Shown: piece by piece, positions 44,376 to 52,786 of the stretch
How the letters are laid out: each line of letters opens with the position of its first letter
Position numbering within the stretch: position 1 is the stretch's first letter
From: a virus
Strand: one strand, 5' to 3'
IMG/VR virus record: IMGVR_UViG_3300029957_000005
Coordinates: 99,359-163,358 of that record
DNA length: 64,000 bases
Translations under genes and position numbers: made by a program
Notes under the pieces: model-generated
Seen by the model: the letters and a program-made list of their open reading frames with translations, nothing else
The model's database searches: none
Told to the model about the DNA's origin: nothing

Positions 44376-44516
44376 ATGGACGCCCGGATCAACATCCTGA
44401 TCTGGTTCATTATCGCCCTCATAGCTCTCACGCTCGGAGCTGAGGTCTACATCATCTCGACATCCGGAATTCCGGAAGATTCATCAGGTTATCAGTTGGT
44501 CTTCCCGAATCAGTGA
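44376..44516 (+). CDS. 46-residue single-span membrane protein
   Basis: MDARINILIWFIIALIALTL begins a single hydrophobic span (about 6-26) followed by a short polar tail. It lies two bases after the preceding stop and ends at a terminator. Function unknown. Confidence 0.6.
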   Translation: MDARINILIWFIIALIALTLGAEVYIISTSGIPEDSSGYQLVFPNQ

Positions 44517-44540
44517 AGGGACCGTAAGGTCCCTTCACTG
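44515..44540. terminator. Strong hairpin terminator
   Basis: GTGAAGGGACC and GGTCCCTTCAC form an 11-base perfect stem with a four-base loop. The following bases are moderately T-rich. Confidence 0.8.
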
Positions 44541-44589
44541 TCTTTAGTGCATACTCGAAACTAGAAAAATAAAAATGGAGAACTTGATT

Positions 44590-44709
44590 ATGAAGTATGT
44601 GCGTATAATTACAGCCGTGCTGATCTTGTTCGTTGTTGGGGTCGGACAAGTTCAGGCCGAATGCAATCCTGGAGTAAATGATTGCGTTGGGAATAACGGC
44701 GGACACTGA
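44590..44709 (+). CDS. 39-residue secreted peptide
   Basis: The frame ATG 44590 to TGA 44707-44709 encodes a signal peptide (MKYVRIITAVLILFVVGVGQ ending VQA) and a mature part ECNPGVNDCVGNNGGH with two cysteines. GGAG lies upstream. It resembles very small periplasmic proteins of Rhizobiales with Cys/Asn/Gly-rich tails. Function unknown. Confidence 0.65.
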   Translation: MKYVRIITAVLILFVVGVGQVQAECNPGVNDCVGNNGGH

Positions 44710-44747
44710 ACCGTTCGGCAACATCGAGTAGCATAAAGTGAAAATAG

Positions 44748-44776
44748 TCGCCGGATTCTTGATTGAGTCCGGCGAC
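44748..44776 (+). terminator. Hairpin terminator
   Basis: GTCGCCGGA and TCCGGCGAC form a nine-base perfect stem followed by CATTTTG. It ends the secreted-peptide transcript. Confidence 0.75.
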
Positions 44777-44830
44777 CATTTTGTATAACAGGTTAGTCAT
44801 AAAGTCACTTAAGGACTTACGAAGTGAACA

Positions 44831-45322
44831 TTAGTCTGTCCAGACGGCCTTGAGAGCGCCGTCGTACCACTTGGCATATCCTTCGATCAGCTCGGCCTTG
44901 TCCATGATATTGATGATGCGACGAGCGTGGAGGAAGTCCGACCCGTTGAGGTCGATATAGTCCGAGAGCTTCTTTCCAGAGAACCAGCCTTCCTTCATTC
45001 CGATCACCGCAATGTCGGCTGCGATCACGGGATCCAGGGCGAGAGCCGGGTTCTGATGGATCGGCTTGCCTAGTTCCTTTTCAGCCTTGGCATAGTTGGC
45101 TTCCCAGGTCAGCTGGACGAAGCCACGACCATACCATGGGTAGTAGCGAAGGTGATGCTTTCGCCAGTCTTCAGAAAGCCAGTTGGCTTCGATGACCGGC
45201 TTCATGGTGGCGCCGGTCTCGTGGTAGGTAGTTGCAAGAACATAGGCACACTGGTTCCTGAGGAGTCCGTGTGCCTTGCTCGAGTCGATGAGGGCTTGCG
45301 TATAGCCTGCTGTGAGGTTCAT
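44831..45322 (-). CDS. Endolysin, GH19 chitinase/lysozyme-like
   Basis: The 163-residue protein shows VLATTYHETGATMKPV (catalytic Glu of HETG near residue 35) and RYYPWYGRGFVQLTWEANYAKA (about 59-80), the signature of GH19-type phage endolysins that cut peptidoglycan glycan strands. No signal peptide, so release would need a holin. The TAAATG overlap with the upstream gene suggests co-expression with late proteins. Confidence 0.88.
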   Translation of the reverse strand: MNLTAGYTQALIDSSKAHGLLRNQCAYVLATTYHETGATMKPVIEANWLSEDWRKHHLRYYPWYGRGFVQLTWEANYAKAEKELGKPIHQNPALALDPVIAADIAVIGMKEGWFSGKKLSDYIDLNGSDFLHARRIINIMDKAELIEGYAKWYDGALKAVWTD

Positions 45323-45639
45323 TTACTTACTTGCTTCAGATAGTCCAAGGCCTTTTGATTGGCCTGGATCAAGTTGACATCGGCGGATATGGTCACGTAG
45401 TAATCATAGCCGTTTAGTCTGTAGTGGATGTTCTTTTCAGCATAGCTTACTGAGGATCCAGACTTCTGCTGACTAGAAACTACTTGACCCTCTTTGTATA
45501 GAAGGTCAATAGCCTTTTTGTGAACCTTATCGTCCCCAGGAAATCCAGCATTCTTCCAGACAATAGTGCCAGGAATTGCAGCGGCCTCCTGGATATTTTC
45601 TAGGATGCTTAGGGACTTGCTTATTAGTTTTTCTGACAT
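45319..45639 (-). CDS. Hypothetical protein with prohead-protease-like N-terminal site
   Basis: The 106-residue protein has SILENIQEAAA near residues 11-21. IQE-A fits the T4 gp21 cleavage rule, so it may be a packaged internal protein. The C-terminal part is mixed (YYVTISADVNLIQANQKALDYL). It lies directly after the AAA+ gene, which has a stronger site of the same type. Confidence 0.55.
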   Translation of the reverse strand: MSEKLISKSLSILENIQEAAAIPGTIVWKNAGFPGDDKVHKKAIDLLYKEGQVVSSQQKSGSSVSYAEKNIHYRLNGYDYYVTISADVNLIQANQKALDYLKQVSK

Positions 45640-47244
45640 TTAGATGTACTTAATCAATCGCTTCCAGTTAGGATTACCGGACGAGCGAATGTCCATTCCG
45701 GCGATCAGGGTTCTCATGTTGACTTCGCCGAAGGATGAGGTGTTACCGCTCATGACTTCGTCCTTGAAGAAGTTGAAGACTTCGAGCTTCTCGTCCATGG
45801 ACTGGTTCGGAGATCCCAGATTGGAAAGGATCGAGGCCATTCTGTCCAGGACCTGCTGCTGAGTCAGGGTCATGTCGATGGTCAGAGAACGAGACATGAC
45901 GGCCGTGTCCAGCTTGCTCTTCGGAAGGTTCGAGATGAAGATGACCTGTCCGGTGAACGAGAACTCATTCGGGAGCTTGACGGTCGAAGTCGGATCGTCC
46001 ATCAGAGCCAATCTGGTTCTCAGGACGTAGGAGTCCGCATCGTCCTTGGAGAAGGCAGAGAGGTTGGTCGTCGAGGACGAGAACCAGGACACCGTACGAA
46101 CGGCATAAGAGTCCAGAGCAGCCTTGAGAATGTTGACCGCATCTTCGTCTCTCCAGATGGAGTCTGTATCATCGAACACGATCAGCTTGTCGTAGTTGAT
46201 GAACAGGGTACGATAGAGGGCAGCAGGAGTGACCTTGCCCTTGGCGATCACATAGTCAGATCTCGGCTGGAGTCCGCAGCTCTTAATCGTCTCCAGGACG
46301 GTGTGAGTCTTACCGATGCCAGGTCCACCGACGATCATCAGGGACGGACGCTTGCCGGAGGCAACGAGGGTGACGAGATCCTCAAGGTCCTGGAACAGGA
46401 GGTGAGTCGGCTGGATGTCTCCCTTGGCCTGGGTCGATGCCATCACGGATGTGATCTGACGAGCAATCTCCTTGCCCTGAGAAGAATTCGGAAGATCGGC
46501 TGGAGTCATCTTGTAGAACTTGCCGTCTTCGCCTCTGGTGATCAGGAGAAGGTCAGTGGCCTTGTTGGAAGGGATCTTTGATCCATCGTCCGTGGTCACA
46601 GTGGATCCCTGTGGAACTTCTCCAAGCAGGTTCCAGGTGCCTCGACCAGCCTTCATTCCCCAGATGATCGAAGGGATCGTGACATCATACTTGTCGGAGA
46701 TGGCCTTGATGTCTGCGAGAGTCATGGCCGAAAGCTTGCTTGGGAAGTCCTTGCGAGCCAGGTCGATGAAGGCCGGAAGTTCGACTCTCTGCTTTTCGGT
46801 CAGAAGCTGATCGTAGATGATGGTGTCTTTGGACTCAACGATGATCACTTCAGAACCAACTCCTGGGGAGCCAAGGATGGAGCCTAGGGCATCGGCAATC
46901 TGCACGATGTTGATCTCTTCAGGAATCTGAACTTGATAGTCCGGAGAAACTGCCTTGATGAAGTTCTTGAGACCGAACTTGTTCCAAATGTCCACCGAGG
47001 CGAAACGGAAGGCCGAACCATCACGAACGTAGTTCAATCTGAATGCAGACTGAGCCTTGTAGGTGTAGAGCACTCCCATACCTGTTCCGGAGGTCGACTG
47101 AAGGATCACCGATCCTTGGTCGCCACCATATCGGTAGATTGGACCCACTCTACGGGCTATGACCTTCTCAAGAAGACCAAGGACCTTGGAGAATTTGGAG
47201 ACGTCGAAAACTGCTTCTGTTAGGAGAAATTGCTTGAATGACAT
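45640..47244 (-). CDS. AAA+ ATPase with capsid-targeting-like N-terminus
   Basis: The 534-residue protein has an AAA+ module in the second half: MIVGGPGIGKTHTV (Walker A) near 300, KLIVFDDTDS (Walker B) near 355, and a sensor region around IFISNLPKSK near 443. The N-terminus MSFKQFLLTEA closely resembles T4 internal-protein capsid-targeting peptides, cut after Glu by the prohead protease. It could be packaged and ejected with the DNA. A CATAAATA late box abuts the ATG. The biochemical target is unknown. Confidence 0.72.
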   Translation of the reverse strand: MSFKQFLLTEAVFDVSKFSKVLGLLEKVIARRVGPIYRYGGDQGSVILQSTSGTGMGVLYTYKAQSAFRLNYVRDGSAFRFASVDIWNKFGLKNFIKAVSPDYQVQIPEEINIVQIADALGSILGSPGVGSEVIIVESKDTIIYDQLLTEKQRVELPAFIDLARKDFPSKLSAMTLADIKAISDKYDVTIPSIIWGMKAGRGTWNLLGEVPQGSTVTTDDGSKIPSNKATDLLLITRGEDGKFYKMTPADLPNSSQGKEIARQITSVMASTQAKGDIQPTHLLFQDLEDLVTLVASGKRPSLMIVGGPGIGKTHTVLETIKSCGLQPRSDYVIAKGKVTPAALYRTLFINYDKLIVFDDTDSIWRDEDAVNILKAALDSYAVRTVSWFSSSTTNLSAFSKDDADSYVLRTRLALMDDPTSTVKLPNEFSFTGQVIFISNLPKSKLDTAVMSRSLTIDMTLTQQQVLDRMASILSNLGSPNQSMDEKLEVFNFFKDEVMSGNTSSFGEVNMRTLIAGMDIRSSGNPNWKRLIKYI

Positions 47245-47249
47245 AAACC

Positions 47250-47257
47250 TATTTATG
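47250..47257 (-). promoter_or_regulatory. Late promoter-like box CATAAATA
   Basis: On the minus strand the box ends at 47250, six bases before the A of ATG 47244. Initiation would therefore fall on the start codon, and no Shine-Dalgarno site is present. Confidence 0.65.
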
Positions 47258-47501
47258 CCAAATGCTTCTCTAGTCCTAGGAAACCACCGGGGATGTAGCC
47301 GTCCGGACCCCAGATCTGAGGTAGGGTCCAGGGCTTAGGAATTCCCATGTATTCGAGCTGATAGAAGAGATCGTCTCGATATTCCGGATGCTTGGTGTTG
47401 ATGATCTCAAAGTCCTCACCGAGGAAGTCGAGAAGGTCCTTTGCCTTCTCGCAGTGAGGACATCCGTCCTTGGTGTAGACTGTATATCCGATGTTGCTCA
47501 T
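47253..47501 (-). CDS. Glutaredoxin / NrdC-like redox protein
   Basis: The 82-residue protein has the glutaredoxin fold pattern: YTVYTKDGCPHCEKAKDLL with active-site CPHC near residues 14-17, and TLPQIWGPDGYIPGG with the cis-proline near 60. It reduces ribonucleotide reductase, which is encoded immediately upstream. Confidence 0.9.
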   Translation of the reverse strand: MSNIGYTVYTKDGCPHCEKAKDLLDFLGEDFEIINTKHPEYRDDLFYQLEYMGIPKPWTLPQIWGPDGYIPGGFLGLEKHLA

Positions 47502-49156
47502 GCTTCACACGCCTTGCAGGAAAGTAGATCTCTCGAGAGCTCCTGGGCCGGGTTGGTTGACCTCTGATAGTAGAGGGACTTGCATCCGAGCTTCCAGGCT
47601 TCGACGAGGAGTTTGGACACGTCGTTCAGAGGGGTGTCCGGATGGATCATAAGATTGGTCGACTGACCTTGATCGATTGACCTCTGACGCTGTGCTGCCT
47701 GGGTGATGATCTCGATCTGAGGAATTTCACCGAAGGTCTTGAAGACGTCCTTCTCGTGTTCGTCCAGGAAGTCAAGGCCTTGGACGGAACCACCGGCAAC
47801 AAGGATCTGATCCCATACGTCTCTGGTGTCCTTACCCTTGGACTCAAGGAGTTCCTCGAGGTGAGGGTTCCGGTAGGTGGACTTGCTCTTTGCCAGATCC
47901 TTGACGAAGTAGTTCGAGTTCAGAGGCTCGATGGATGGAGACACCTGACCAAGGATGAAGGACGAGCTGGTGGTTGGAGCGATGGCGATCCTCAGGGTGT
48001 TTCTGACTCCATAGCCCTTACAGACTTCCGGTTCACCGAAGCGAACTGCTAGGTCCTGGGAGGCCTTGAGGGACTCTTCGTCCAGGTGTCTGAAGATGAT
48101 CGCATTCTCGATCTTGGCTGCGAGGGAGGCGAAAGGAATCATCTTGGACTGGAGATAGGAGTGCCAGCCGAGGATGCCGAGACCGAGAGCACGATGGCGT
48201 CGAGCGAAGCGATTTGCCCTCTCCATGAACAGCTTCCCGGTTGTCTTGATGATGTACTCTTCCATCACAGCATCCAGGAACTGGGTTGCCGTCTGGACGA
48301 GGTCAGTATGCTTCCACTCTTCGTAGTGAAGAGCATTCAAGGACGAGAGGCAGCAGGCGAAGGACTCTTCTTCGGACGAAGGCTGGAAGATCTCGGTGCA
48401 GAGATTGGACGCATGGATTTTGAGGCCCTTGTCCATATAGCCCTGGAAGGTGTTCTTGTTGGCCGTGTCCAGGAAGATGATGTACGGGAAGCCAGTCTCA
48501 AAGCGACGCTGGATGATACGAACCCAGATCTTTCTCTTGTCCTTGTCTCCGGCCATCATGTCTTCCATCCACTGATCGGTGATGGTCACACCAAAGGACA
48601 GGTGATGGATCGGAGAGAACTCCTCCCTGAGGTTCAAGAACTCCTTGACGTCCGGATGTTCGACCGAGAGGTAGACAGCGCAATTCCCACGACGAGCCGA
48701 ACCTTGAGAGATGTTCTGGACGATGGATTGGATCGGCTCGAAGTAGTGAACCGGTCCATCTGCAGTTCCACCAGTCGAGATCTCGGAACCCCTCCTGCGG
48801 ACGTCGCTCGCAACCAGGGAAGTACCTGCACCGAGCTTGGTCATCTGACCGATTTCGGCAATAGCCTTGAGGATCGAGTCTACCGAGTCCCCCATGTAGG
48901 TTCCGTTGCAGGAGATAGGAAGCCCGCGATCGTTGCCGTAGTTGATCCAGACCGGGGTGGCCAGAGAGATCCAGCCCTTGGCCATGTAGCCTACGAACTT
49001 GTCGGCCCATCCGTCGATCTTGAGGTATTTCTCGGCTGCCCTGGCGATCTCCCAGATTCTTTCCTCTGCGGACTGACCCTCCTTGAGGTAGCCATTTGCA
49101 AGAAACTTCCGTGAGTCCTTATTGAGCCAATACCAGTCTTTGTATTTTGTAGTCAT
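47498..49156 (-). CDS. nrdA: Ribonucleotide reductase, class I large subunit
   Basis: The 552-residue protein contains PISCNG (first active-site Cys), NLCTEI (Asn-Cys-Glu catalytic centre) near 252, the paired Cys in FACCLSSLN near 267, LYYQRSTN (radical-transfer tyrosines) near 533, and a C-terminal SCKACEA redox pair. It is much shorter than E. coli NrdA (761), without the ATP-cone domain, so allosteric activity control is probably absent. It makes dNDPs with NrdB. Confidence 0.93.
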   Translation of the reverse strand: MTTKYKDWYWLNKDSRKFLANGYLKEGQSAEERIWEIARAAEKYLKIDGWADKFVGYMAKGWISLATPVWINYGNDRGLPISCNGTYMGDSVDSILKAIAEIGQMTKLGAGTSLVASDVRRRGSEISTGGTADGPVHYFEPIQSIVQNISQGSARRGNCAVYLSVEHPDVKEFLNLREEFSPIHHLSFGVTITDQWMEDMMAGDKDKRKIWVRIIQRRFETGFPYIIFLDTANKNTFQGYMDKGLKIHASNLCTEIFQPSSEEESFACCLSSLNALHYEEWKHTDLVQTATQFLDAVMEEYIIKTTGKLFMERANRFARRHRALGLGILGWHSYLQSKMIPFASLAAKIENAIIFRHLDEESLKASQDLAVRFGEPEVCKGYGVRNTLRIAIAPTTSSSFILGQVSPSIEPLNSNYFVKDLAKSKSTYRNPHLEELLESKGKDTRDVWDQILVAGGSVQGLDFLDEHEKDVFKTFGEIPQIEIITQAAQRQRSIDQGQSTNLMIHPDTPLNDVSKLLVEAWKLGCKSLYYQRSTNPAQELSRDLLSCKACEA

Positions 49157-50133
49157 TAGAACTCCAGATCGTCTTCGGAAAAGCCCTTGCCCTTCGAAGT
49201 ATAGTTGACGTCTTCCTTGAAGAAGAAGTCTGTCATGTTGTAGCCGAGGAGCTCCTCACGGAACCACTGGGCATCGTTTGATAGATTGTCGTTGGTCTTG
49301 ATGAGCGGCTGGAACCCAATGCCGACCAGGCTCTCGTTGATACGATCGCCGATGAAGTTTTTGAGAACTTCTGCATTGAGGCCTTCTTCGCTGAAGTCTC
49401 CAAGGATCCAGTCCACGATGGCTGACTCGGCCTTGAATGCTTCCCAGGCCTCATGAGCAACTTTGGACTCCAGGTCCTCGTCGAACAGCTCAGGCAGTTC
49501 CGAACGAATGGTGTTGATGATCCTCATTCCGGCCAGAGCATGAAGCTGCTCTTCATTCCGGGTGTACTGGACCTGGTTCGCTGTATCCTTGAGGATGTTC
49601 TTGCGATTGCGATGGTACCAGAGGATGATGTAGAATTGGGAAAACAGCGAAACGTTTTCTACGAAGAGGGTGAACAGGATCAGGGCGTAGATGAACTGCT
49701 TGCGATCGTTCTTGTAGACCTTGGTGATGTGCTTGCGGAGGTACTTGACTCGGTCTCCGAATACCGGAACGTTCAGGTTTTCTTCGAATGCCTTGCCGAG
49801 ATTGAGGACTTCCAGGAGCTTTTCGTATGCTCGATTGTGGATCGACTCCACGTGGGCAAAGGTATATCCTAGATCGTAGATGGATGGGTGAGGGAGAACG
49901 TCTCCGATCTTGGCCCAGAACTTCTTGACGTCCACTTCAACCTGACCAATTGCGGTGAGGGCTCGGACGATCATCTGCTTTTCTTTTTCCGGCATCTTCT
50001 TGAATTGAGAGAAGTCGGATTTGAAGGTGAACTTCTTGGGAGTCCAGAAGGTATCTTCGATGGCCTCAATAAGCTGTTGAGTCCAGGGGTAGTTGTCCGG
50101 TTTACGGGACACTTGTTCGTCAAATATTGTCAT
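49156..50133 (-). CDS. nrdB: Ribonucleotide reductase, class I small subunit
   Basis: The 325-residue protein has the di-metal ligands of NrdB: FAHVESIHNRAY with E-xx-H and the radical Tyr four residues after the His, FTLFVENVSLF, and RNEEQLH. The first acidic ligand is in QVEVDV. The C-terminal tail ends ...DLEF for docking to NrdA. The stop overlaps the nrdA start. Confidence 0.93.
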   Translation of the reverse strand: MTIFDEQVSRKPDNYPWTQQLIEAIEDTFWTPKKFTFKSDFSQFKKMPEKEKQMIVRALTAIGQVEVDVKKFWAKIGDVLPHPSIYDLGYTFAHVESIHNRAYEKLLEVLNLGKAFEENLNVPVFGDRVKYLRKHITKVYKNDRKQFIYALILFTLFVENVSLFSQFYIILWYHRNRKNILKDTANQVQYTRNEEQLHALAGMRIINTIRSELPELFDEDLESKVAHEAWEAFKAESAIVDWILGDFSEEGLNAEVLKNFIGDRINESLVGIGFQPLIKTNDNLSNDAQWFREELLGYNMTDFFFKEDVNYTSKGKGFSEDDLEF

Positions 50134-50157
50134 CAGATTCCTTGTTACAGAGACAGA

Positions 50158-50201
50158 AAGAGGCCGCAGAGAACTCTAGACACAGAGTTTCCCGCGGCCT
50201 C
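50158..50201 (-). terminator. Terminator after the kinase gene
   Basis: GAGGCCGC and GCGGCCTC form an eight-base stem with an additional inner stem (AACTC/GAGTT). The minus strand continues TTTCTGTCT. It separates the modification operon from nrdB. Confidence 0.75.
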
Positions 50202-50227
50202 AAATTGGGGTCGCGTTGTTGTTCTTC

Positions 50228-50785
50228 TTATATGGACAGCATAATGCTATTTATGAGTTGTTCTTGCTTCAGGTTGTCAAAAACACCATCATAAACGAGC
50301 CGTGTGCGGAATATTTTTTCGCCGGAAAGCCAATCGGATTTTCCGTAATCACGATAGGCCTGGATGACACCGTTGAAGCGATCCTTCTTCATGGCGAGGT
50401 TGTCGTCCTCGAAGTCCACTGCCACAAAGTCTCGATCCAGGAGGTAGAGACGAATGTCGAAAATGTTGTTCATTTGACTGATGGCATCATAGGTCAGCTG
50501 AATGTCCTTGCACCCGTAGATCAGGTTCGAGTGGATCGAACGATCCATGACCCAGACTTCACCGTCCACCTTCGGGAGGACTTCCAGGATCTTGAGGAAC
50601 AGAGTCAGACTCTGAGGATCGTCGATGACCATCTTCTGCCTCTTCTTGGTGGCATCCAGGAAAATGGTCTTCTTCGGAAGATCGATCAAGCGAAATGGAT
50701 CGTTCTTGCAGAGTTCACGAGCGGTGGAGGTCTTTCCGGAGGCATCGGCGCCTTCGAAGATAATGAGAATTGGCTTTGTTGTCAT
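50228..50785 (-). CDS. dNMP / thymidylate kinase-like protein
   Basis: The 185-residue P-loop kinase shows FEGADASGKTS near residues 10-20 and VMDRSIHSNLIYG near 79-91 (the DR-x motif of thymidylate kinases). It probably phosphorylates deoxynucleoside monophosphates. As the last gene of the modification operon it may act on the modified pyrimidine nucleotide made by the hydroxymethylase two genes upstream. Confidence 0.8.
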   Translation of the reverse strand: MTTKPILIIFEGADASGKTSTARELCKNDPFRLIDLPKKTIFLDATKKRQKMVIDDPQSLTLFLKILEVLPKVDGEVWVMDRSIHSNLIYGCKDIQLTYDAISQMNNIFDIRLYLLDRDFVAVDFEDDNLAMKKDRFNGVIQAYRDYGKSDWLSGEKIFRTRLVYDGVFDNLKQEQLINSIMLSI

Positions 50786-51672
50786 GAGAACAGTATATCA
50801 CTTATGGTTGGAATGTTGAACGGAGAAACGATGTCGCAGCCAAAAAATATCAGTTCGCCGAGACCTGGATGGAAGCAGAATTCCGGGTCCTCGAGGTAGA
50901 TGATGGTCGGACGAGACATGAGGATGGCATAGTACTCATACTTGGACGGCTTGATCTTCCGGACGAAGCGATCGTCAGCCAGGCTCTCATTCGGGTCGGT
51001 GACCACCAGCTTCTTGCCCATACGGACTGCGAGGCTCTGGGCCTTCTCGAAACGGTAGCACGGATCTGAAATCCGAAATGGGAAGAAGATCTCATTCGAT
51101 GCAAGTCTCTGGATCTGAAGAGTCCTTGGAACAAGGCTCGATAGGACTTCGGTGTTGACCACCTTCTGATTGACCACGATCTTCTCAGGATCAGCTCCTA
51201 TGTGAGTCAGTCTGTCTTTCTGCCAGGTGTTGAAGACTTGCGCCTGCTCCGTCCTTCCGCTGTTGATGGACGCTACATCTCGAGCCAGGAACTCGTCTAC
51301 GTACGGACGAGAGATCAGAGGATGGGAGGTGATCTCGAGGTAGTAGACGATCGGAAGATCGATTGGACAACCAGTCATATTGGTCACGATCCGATCCACA
51401 CCTTCCGGGATCTGGAGTCCCGGGTTCAGGTCCCAGAAGCTCTTCCGATTCTCATAGGCGTTCAGACCGTACTTGGCCTTGATGATCCGATCCCACCTGA
51501 TCAGGCCAAAGGCTACGAACACATCGATGCCGATGGAGTTCTCCGGGATGACGATGAAATCATCCCTCTTCATCCGATGAAGGTGGACTTGAAAATTGCC
51601 GTCCTTTGAGACGTCGTAGAGATTCGTCTCATAGGAACGCATAGAGTATATCGGAACGTGTAGGGTGCTCAC
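50782..51672 (-). CDS. GT-B-type glycosyltransferase candidate
   Basis: The 296-residue protein lacks a named family match. The C-terminal half has a GT-B-like donor-site pattern: EIFFPFRISDPCYRFEKAQSLA near 190-211, then LVVTDPNE, IKPSKYEYYAILMSRPTIIYLEDPE and FHPGLGE. It starts at GTG 51672 in a GTGA overlap. Its position between a pyrimidine hydroxymethylase and a kinase, with NDP-sugar genes upstream, suggests it transfers a sugar to modified DNA. Confidence 0.62.
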   Translation of the reverse strand: MSTLHVPIYSMRSYETNLYDVSKDGNFQVHLHRMKRDDFIVIPENSIGIDVFVAFGLIRWDRIIKAKYGLNAYENRKSFWDLNPGLQIPEGVDRIVTNMTGCPIDLPIVYYLEITSHPLISRPYVDEFLARDVASINSGRTEQAQVFNTWQKDRLTHIGADPEKIVVNQKVVNTEVLSSLVPRTLQIQRLASNEIFFPFRISDPCYRFEKAQSLAVRMGKKLVVTDPNESLADDRFVRKIKPSKYEYYAILMSRPTIIYLEDPEFCFHPGLGELIFFGCDIVSPFNIPTISDILFS

Positions 51673-52412
51673 AGGCGGAGTCCTAGCGGCTCTGAGGCTG
51701 GTCTAAAGGTGTTGACGTATGCTTCATCTCTCTCGAAGACGTGAGCGTTCTGAAGGAAGCCAGTCCAGTGTGTCCTCTCGATCTCGACTCCAGCCTCGTC
51801 CAGTTCGTCGGCCAGCTTTTTGAGGAGCTTGCCTTGAAGGTAGATGTCGAGCTGGAATACGGTCGCCAGATTTTGGGATCGCATCACAGTGGACATGAAC
51901 AGAGTCTTGTTTCTGATCTGGAAGGAATACGAGATCGTGCACGGGTATTCGAGAGTCTCATCCTTGTCCAGGAGGGCTGCGTCGCCTCCATCCAGAATTG
52001 TGATCACAGCACGTCTGGTGTTCGGAGAACGAACCATCTCATCGAACATCATCGGGTACTGCTCCGCAATCCTCGGCCCGTAGAAGGTGTTGAAGTTTGC
52101 CGGGAGCTCAGTGGACTTCGGCTTATCCAGGAACTTGGAGACCTGCGGATAGGCCTTGAATGCCTCCTGGGCATCGGTTCCGCCGGAAATCATGAAGCTC
52201 CAGAAATCCTCTGCATACTTGTACGAGATGCGATTGATCTCCGGATCCTGATTGAACACGAACGTTCTCGGATCGTTGACCACAATGCCGAGGTTCAGGA
52301 TCTCATAGGCCTTTCCGATCCTGGTCTCTGAGACAAAGTCCGGAGTCAGGATGGCGTGGGTGTTCGCCATCTTGAAGGCATTTGCAAAGGTGGATGCGTA
52401 TATGGTTCTCAT
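51669..52412 (-). CDS. Thymidylate synthase family protein, probable pyrimidine hydroxymethylase
   Basis: The 247-residue protein has the TS-family core: EYPCTISYSFQIRNKTLFMSTVMRSQNL with catalytic Cys near 153, then a QLDIYLQGKLLKKLADEL helix. T4 dCMP hydroxymethylase (gp42) is a relative. The segment that in thymidylate synthases binds dUMP with Asn is divergent here. Embedded among sugar-nucleotide genes, a dCMP or dUMP hydroxymethylase is more likely than plain dTMP synthesis. That step is inference. Confidence 0.72.
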   Translation of the reverse strand: MRTIYASTFANAFKMANTHAILTPDFVSETRIGKAYEILNLGIVVNDPRTFVFNQDPEINRISYKYAEDFWSFMISGGTDAQEAFKAYPQVSKFLDKPKSTELPANFNTFYGPRIAEQYPMMFDEMVRSPNTRRAVITILDGGDAALLDKDETLEYPCTISYSFQIRNKTLFMSTVMRSQNLATVFQLDIYLQGKLLKKLADELDEAGVEIERTHWTGFLQNAHVFERDEAYVNTFRPASEPLGLRL

Positions 52413-52786
52413 CTATTTGGTTTCTCACTTTCGATTTCTTCAATTATAACATCAAGCTCGCCTCGATGGTACAGTTCTTTGAACGCCCATGGGTCCATAG
52501 CCTTGTCGTCGATGATCATATCGTAGGTCGGCTTGTGGGTCAGGAGCTCGTGGTACTTGAGTCCGATCTTGGCCAGGTTCTCGAGGAGCGGAGGGATGAT
52601 CGCCTCCTTGATTCCGTCCGGACCCACCGAGTTCATGCCTCTGGCAGTGAAGAGCTTAATGTAGTGCCCGTCCTCATAGAGGCCATTGATGATCCGAACC
52701 ATCTCCTTGTCAGGAGCGAAGTTGGCGTAGTCTCGGTTTGGGTTCCAATGGACGATGGTGTCATCCACATCAAAGCAAAAGATCAC
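52409..52786 (-). CDS. HAD-family phosphatase
   Basis: The 125-residue protein begins at GTG 52786 (VIFCFDVDDTIVHWN) in a GTGA overlap with the upstream stop. FDVDDT is HAD motif I, TARG is motif II (IKLFTARGMN) and IIDDKAM is the motif IV acidic pair. It matches the short HAD type used in sugar-nucleotide pathways. A larger frame to 52930 is a reading-frame artefact. Confidence 0.8.
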   Translation of the reverse strand: MIFCFDVDDTIVHWNPNRDYANFAPDKEMVRIINGLYEDGHYIKLFTARGMNSVGPDGIKEAIIPPLLENLAKIGLKYHELLTHKPTYDMIIDDKAMDPWAFKELYHRGELDVIIEEIESEKPNR

